Shown here: positions 7,237 through 10,013 of the stretch, piece after piece
Layout: each line of letters opens with the position of its first letter
Position numbering within the stretch: position 1 is the stretch's first letter
Notes under the pieces: model-generated
The model's database searches: none
Told to the model about the DNA's origin: nothing
What the model saw: only the letters and a program-made list of their open reading frames with translations
Origin: Bifidobacterium breve
GTDB taxonomy: Bacteria > Actinomycetota > Acidimicrobiia > IMCC26256 > PALSA-555
Length of the DNA: 10,013 nt
Assembly: GCA_945889545.1 (NCBI GenBank)
Contig: CAMDCC010000084.1
Location: forward strand, 1 to 10,013
Direction: 5' to 3'
Made by a program: the position numbers and the translations under genes

Positions 7237-7309
7237 CACGCTCCAACCGATCACCGGCACGTCGCCACATCCACCACACCAGTTGACAGGGGCCACATAT
7301 GTTGGCACC

Positions 7310-7313
7310 AAGG
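7310..7313 (+). promoter_or_regulatory. Shine-Dalgarno deciding the 7321 start
   Basis: AAGG, seven bases before the GTG at 7321, is the best ribosome binding signal in front of any in-frame start of the small membrane protein. The ATG at 7234 lies in the arm of the inverted repeat 7192-7236 and has no comparable signal. This favours a 132-aa product that begins just before the membrane segment. Confidence 0.45.
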
Positions 7314-7320
7314 TCGGCCT

Positions 7321-7719
7321 GTGGCTGGGAACCACGCCGGCGCCTCGCGCTGGCGACTCAAGGGGTTGGTCGTGCTCGCGCCGGTCGTCGCGCTGGGCAT
7401 GGCTGCGTTCGTCGTCTCCTCCTCAGGCGCCACGCCCGAATCGCCGGCGACGGGGCGGAAGGTCGAGGCCTCCCCGAGCACGGCGCCTACCAGCACCTCG
7501 ACCACGGCGTCGCTCCCGCCGGCTGTGAACGAGCCCACGCCGGTCTCCGCCACGTTGCCTGAGCCGGCCCCGACACCGCCGGCTCCTGCGCCGCAGCAGA
7601 CGATGATCATCGTCTGCGAGTCCACAGTCGTCTCCGACGGCGGCATCGAGACGTCGTCGCAGACCGTGACTCGTGTCCCCGTCGGCACGCCCATCCCTCC
7701 GGGGTGCCACATCGGCTGA
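7321..7719 (+). CDS. Hypothetical membrane-anchored protein with Pro/Thr-rich stalk
   Basis: I do not recognise this 132-aa protein. A short basic N-terminus (SRWRLKG) precedes one hydrophobic segment at about 15-33 (GLVVLAPVVALGMAAFVV). This should act as an uncleaved anchor or signal peptide and place the rest outside the cell. Residues 34-92 form a low-complexity Ser/Thr/Pro/Ala linker (SPSTAPTSTSTT, EPAPTPPAPAPQ), typical of actinobacterial cell-wall stalks. The last ~40 residues are a small folded-looking tail, from TMIIVCESTVVSDGG to PVGTPIPPGCHIG. Its two Cys (99 and 129) could form a disulfide. The frame stays open upstream to 7159, with an alternative ATG at 7234, but that upstream translation lacks recognisable character and the GTG at 7321 has the better ribosome binding site. 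It is transcribed divergently from the HMGCS-like operon and convergently with the ABM-like gene. Function unknown. Confidence 0.6.
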   Translation: MAGNHAGASRWRLKGLVVLAPVVALGMAAFVVSSSGATPESPATGRKVEASPSTAPTSTSTTASLPPAVNEPTPVSATLPEPAPTPPAPAPQQTMIIVCESTVVSDGGIETSSQTVTRVPVGTPIPPGCHIG

Positions 7720-7748
7720 CGCCTCGGCGCGTCAACGCTGAGCCGATG
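7710..7748. terminator. Compound hairpin between convergent genes, probable bidirectional terminator
   Basis: The outer arms catcggct (7710-7717) and agccgatg (7741-7748) pair perfectly over 8 bp. Nested inside is gacgc (7718-7722) with gcgtc (7729-7733), with seven unpaired bases (aacgctg) on the 3' side. The stop TGA of the small membrane protein (7717-7719) falls inside the structure. It lies between the convergent genes ending at 7719 and 7825, where a two-way terminator is expected. There is no T-tract. Confidence 0.5.
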
Positions 7749-7824
7749 AGCCGCGGTCAGCCAAAGGGACGGCGCGGCCCTACATCTGCTGCTTTCGGTC
7801 GAGGACCAGGCCGGCGCCGATCGA

Positions 7825-8112
7825 CTACGCGTGCTCCTCGTCGTGGACCTCGAACTCCCAGATCTGGGGCGGACCGGGAAGGCCCTTGTCGCCGAGGTCG
7901 CCGAACGCGGGGAGGAGCGTCCCATCGCGGAACTTCTCCCACGCCGCCTTGGATTCCCACGTGGCGAACACCACGAACCCATCGCCGGTCTCACCTGCGG
8001 TGCGGTGCGTCTGTCCCGCCGGCAAGCCACTCGACGGGTGCACAACCGCGACGGTCGCGTCGTACTGCGCCTTGGTCCCGCCCTTGAAGTAGTTCACGAT
8101 CTCGAACGCCAT
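7825..8112 (-). CDS. Small dimeric alpha/beta-barrel (ABM-like) protein
   Basis: This 95-aa protein looks like a ferredoxin-like dimeric alpha/beta-barrel of the antibiotic biosynthesis monooxygenase (ABM) superfamily. It shows MAFEIVNYFKGGTKAQYDATVA, then VVHPSSGLPAGQTHRTAGETGDGF in parts, VVFATWESKAAWEKFRDGTLLPAF, and a short acidic tail ending HDEEHA. ABM-fold proteins include cofactor-independent oxygenases, haem-degrading enzymes and many with no known activity. H25 in VVHPSSG is a possible functional residue, but this cannot be shown here. I chose the ATG at 8112 because AAGAGG (8124-8119) lies six bases upstream; a TTG at 8118 would abut that site. The gene stands alone. It is convergent with the small membrane-protein gene and divergent from the surface-protein gene. 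Confidence 0.78.
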   Translation of the reverse strand: MAFEIVNYFKGGTKAQYDATVAVVHPSSGLPAGQTHRTAGETGDGFVVFATWESKAAWEKFRDGTLLPAFGDLGDKGLPGPPQIWEFEVHDEEHA

Positions 8113-8129
8113 GTGCAACCTCTTCTCTT

Positions 8130-8152
8130 GGCACCCACGGTGCGCGGGTGCC
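8130..8152. repeat. Inverted repeat upstream of the ABM-like gene, possible operator
   Basis: ggcaccc (8130-8136) and gggtgcc (8146-8152) are perfect 7-bp arms with a 9-nt centre. A second overlapping dyad uses gcacc (8131-8135) and ggtgc (8139-8143). Hence the motif GGTGC occurs three times, counting both strands, in 23 bases. It lies 17-40 bases before the ABM-like start and about 140 bases before the proposed ATG at 8292. The placement suits a regulator-binding site for the leftward gene, but the binding protein is unknown. Confidence 0.45.
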
Positions 8153-8279
8153 GTGTCCGACCCTGCGATTCGCTCGCCACGACCGCGCGGATCACAGAAC
8201 CTTCACAGATCGCCGCGCCGACGATGACGTTCGGCCTCCATTATCGACACGTCACCAGCCAATGAGCAAGCCGTCGAGC

Positions 8280-8285
8280 AAGGAG
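8280..8285 (+). promoter_or_regulatory. Strong Shine-Dalgarno before ATG 8292
   Basis: AAGGAG sits six bases before ATG 8292 and is the strongest plus-strand ribosome binding signal in this part of the window. The ATG opens a frame reading MFIRRLRQRRRVRRRV, a very basic start that is not in the frame of the downstream DUF11/SdrD repeats. The site therefore suggests where the surface-protein gene once began, or begins in an intact copy. Confidence 0.5.
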
Positions 8286-8318
8286 CGATCGATGTTCATC
8301 CGCCGCCTCCGCCAGCGC

Positions 8319-8354
8319 CGCCGGGTTCGACGACGGGTCCGTCGCCGGGTCAAC
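8319..8354 (+). repeat. Three imperfect 12-bp tandem units
   Basis: cgccgggttcga, cgacgggtccgt and cgccgggtcaac are adjacent 12-bp units sharing the core cgggt. They lie between ATG 8292 and the first clear repeat-protein sequence. Because 12 is a multiple of three, copy-number change would not itself shift frame. Slippage or misassembly in such a stretch could still explain the damaged N-terminus. Confidence 0.4.
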
Positions 8355-8367
8355 TTCGGCCGAGGCC

Positions 8368-10013
8368 GTGCAGTTCGCGTCGGGCGGTCCCACGTTCACC
8401 GCGGTCGGCGCGATGGGCTCGCAGAGCGGCGCCGGCGGTGGCACCGACAACAGCTCCACCTACGACTGGGGCTTCACCGTCGCGCCGCGCGCCGATCTCT
8501 CGCTCAACAAGGTGCGGCTGAGCGGGCCCGACGTCGCCGGCACCACCACGTACCGGATCACGGTGAGCAACGCCGGGCCATCGGCGGCGACCGGTGTGGC
8601 GGTCACCGAGCTCGCACCGGCCGGTACCGTGTTCGTATCGTTCGCGTCGTCGCAGGGTGCCTTCGATGACCTCTCGGGAATCTGGACCGTGGGCTCCATC
8701 GCGAACGGCGCCAACGCCACGCTTGACGTGACGTACGCCATCCCCCTCGGCACGTTCCCGGCCACGAACTACGCGCAGGTGAGCGCGGTCAACGAGAGCG
8801 ACCCCAACTCGCAACCGGCCGAAGATCCGCTCGGCCCCGGGAACCCCCCGAACCAGGACGACGAGGCCGCCGTCACGATCACCCTGTCGGCCGACTTGTC
8901 GCTCACCAAGACCGAGACCGCGGCGCCACAATTCATGGGCGACAACGCGGTGTTCGACATCGTGGTCTCGAACGCCGGCCCCGACCCCGCGAACAGCGTG
9001 CAGGTCGCTGATCTGCTGCCGGCCGGGCTCACCCATGTCTCGCACGTCGCCAGCTCGGGCACCTACGTGCCGGGCACCGGCGTCTGGTCAGGCCTTTCTC
9101 TCCCTTCGGGAGGATCAGAAACACTGACCATCACCGCGCGCGTCACTGCGCCGGGCACCATCACCAACACGGCCGAGGTCAGTGCGTCCGGCGCGCCCGA
9201 CCCCGACTCCACGCCGGGCAACAACAACCCGGCAGAAGACGACCAAGCCAGCGACTCCGTTGTGACAACCGGTGGCTCACTGGGCGACACCGTGTACTTC
9301 GACATCAACGGCGACGGCACGCAGGACCCGGCCGACCAGGGCATCCCCGGCGTCGATGTCATCGTCATCGATGCGGGCCCGAACGGCACGCTCGGCGACG
9401 GCGACGACGTCACCCTGCCCACGGTGACCACCGACAGCTCCGGCAATTGGACGATCATCGATCTCGGGCCAGGCCCCTACCGGGTGAGCATCGACCCGGC
9501 CACGCTGCCGACCGGCCTGGACGATCCCACCGGCGACCCCGACGGGATCGGCTCGGCCAACACCGCCGACGTGACCCTCGCCGGCGGCGAGGCTCTGGAC
9601 ACGGTGGACTTCGGGTACACGGGCACGGCCACGCTCGGCGACACCCTGTTCCTCGACTTCAACGGTGATGGTCTCCCCGATTCGGATGAGGGCATCCAAG
9701 GCGTCGACATCGAGATCACGTGGGCCGGTTTCGACAACACGCTCGGCACCGCCGACGACGTGATCTACGCCGTCACCACCGACGCGTCGGGCCAATGGAC
9801 GGCTGCGGACGTGCCCGCGAGCACCCTCCAGGTCGTCGTCGATCTCACCACGCTCCCGCCGGGCATCGACAACTACGTCGATCCCGACGGCGGCAACGAC
9901 GGCATCAGCCAGCTGACGATCGCCACCGGCGTGACCGACTTGAACCAGGACTTCGGGTTCATCGGCAGCGCATACGTGGGCCAGACGATCTGGCGTGACG
10001 ACAACGACAACGG
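8368..10013 (+). CDS. Large surface protein with DUF11 and SdrD B-like repeats (3' partial, N-terminus uncertain)
   Basis: The frame is open from 8266 to the right edge. The encoded chain has a lead-in ending NSSTYDWGFTVAPR and a first DUF11-type Ig-like repeat (about 8491-8886, ADLSLNKV...VSNAGPSAATGV). A second DUF11 repeat follows (about 8887-9273, ADLSLTKT...VSNAGPDPANSVQV). Then come SdrD B-like repeats at about 9274-9624 (SLGDTVYFDINGDGTQD) and 9625-9966 (ATLGDTLFLDFNGDGLPD), and the start of a third at 9967 (YVGQTIWRDDNDNG). The DxNxDG loops match calcium sites known from staphylococcal SdrD B domains. Such proteins form long extracellular stalks or adhesins. No signal peptide is visible in this frame. 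The in-frame starts are only GTG 8368 and ATG 8413, neither with a good ribosome binding site, while the strong AAGGAG/ATG at 8292 is in another frame. A frameshift, deletion or assembly error near the 5' end is likely. The repeat-domain call is secure; the start is not. Confidence 0.8.
   Translation, partial: MQFASGGPTFTAVGAMGSQSGAGGGTDNSSTYDWGFTVAPRADLSLNKVRLSGPDVAGTTTYRITVSNAGPSAATGVAVTELAPAGTVFVSFASSQGAFDDLSGIWTVGSIANGANATLDVTYAIPLGTFPATNYAQVSAVNESDPNSQPAEDPLGPGNPPNQDDEAAVTITLSADLSLTKTETAAPQFMGDNAVFDIVVSNAGPDPANSVQVADLLPAGLTHVSHVASSGTYVPGTGVWSGLSLPSGGSETLTITARVTAPGTITNTAEVSASGAPDPDSTPGNNNPAEDDQASDSVVTTGGSLGDTVYFDINGDGTQDPADQGIPGVDVIVIDAGPNGTLGDGDDVTLPTVTTDSSGNWTIIDLGPGPYRVSIDPATLPTGLDDPTGDPDGIGSANTADVTLAGGEALDTVDFGYTGTATLGDTLFLDFNGDGLPDSDEGIQGVDIEITWAGFDNTLGTADDVIYAVTTDASGQWTAADVPASTLQVVVDLTTLPPGIDNYVDPDGGNDGISQLTIATGVTDLNQDFGFIGSAYVGQTIWRDDNDN

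Noticed and set aside
7283..7303. TTGACA (7283-7288) followed by catatgtt as a sigma-70-type promoter
   Set aside because: The AT-rich element is only about 10 bases downstream and nothing like TANNNT occurs at 16-18 bases. The near-dyad gccacatatgttggc (7292-7306) has only 4-bp arms.
7251..8045. Minus-strand 264-codon frame across the small membrane protein and the ABM-like gene
   Set aside because: It overlaps two better-supported genes in other frames, is rich in Arg/Ser/Thr without domains, and would run through the hairpin at 7710-7748.
8350..9045. Minus-strand 231-codon frame opposite the DUF11 repeats
   Set aside because: It is a shadow of repeat-rich coding sequence; the plus frame shows unmistakable DUF11 repeats.

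Overview
The window is GC-rich, tightly packed bacterial DNA. It probably comes from a high-GC actinobacterium, possibly an Acidimicrobiia-like lineage. The reasons are frequent GTG/TTG starts, a molybdopterin oxidoreductase of the type with an SLPHGWGH segment, and a thiolase paired with an HMG-CoA-synthase-fold/OB-fold protein. The lineage is inferred from gene style only; there is no rRNA or other taxonomic marker.

Layout, left to right. (1) Positions 2-2170 (+) hold most of a molybdopterin-dependent oxidoreductase that is cut by the left edge. It ends in a perfect 11-bp hairpin that contains its own stop codon. (2) Positions 2298-4492 (+) hold a two-gene cassette. The first gene is a 622-aa protein with an N-terminal PD-(D/E)XK-type nuclease domain fused to a DUF2075 (COG3410, Schlafen-like) SF1 helicase. 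The second, overlapping it by 4 bp (GTGA), is a 109-aa all-alpha MazG-like nucleotide pyrophosphohydrolase of the dCTPase (RS21-C6/DCTPP1) type. The cassette looks lower in GC than its flanks and sits between metabolic genes. It is the best candidate here for an accessory, perhaps defensive, system. (3) Positions 4495-7106 (-) hold a two-gene operon: an HMG-CoA-synthase-fold protein fused to a DUF35/OB-fold domain, then an SCP2/lipid-transfer-type thiolase. The first protein lacks the catalytic cysteine and all four zinc-ribbon cysteines. The thiolase keeps its Cys and His. The pair resembles the archaeal thiolase/HMGCS/DUF35 complex and the actinobacterial Ltp/DUF35 retro-aldolase, but apparently with an inactive partner. 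(4) Positions 7321-7719 (+) encode a small membrane-anchored protein with a Pro/Thr-rich stalk. (5) Positions 7825-8112 (-) encode a small protein of the antibiotic-biosynthesis-monooxygenase (ABM) type. (6) From about 8368 to the right edge (+) runs a large surface protein with two DUF11 repeats and then SdrD B-like, calcium-site-containing repeats. Its N-terminus is problematic. A strong ribosome binding site and ATG (8292) lie in a different frame from the repeat region, and no signal peptide is visible.

Several inverted repeats were found by eye: two terminator-like hairpins that include stop codons (2162-2204, 7710-7748) and two dyads in divergent promoter regions (7192-7236, 8130-8152). 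No tRNA, rRNA, CRISPR array, insertion sequence or integrase was seen. No gene-free stretch exceeds about 260 bases.
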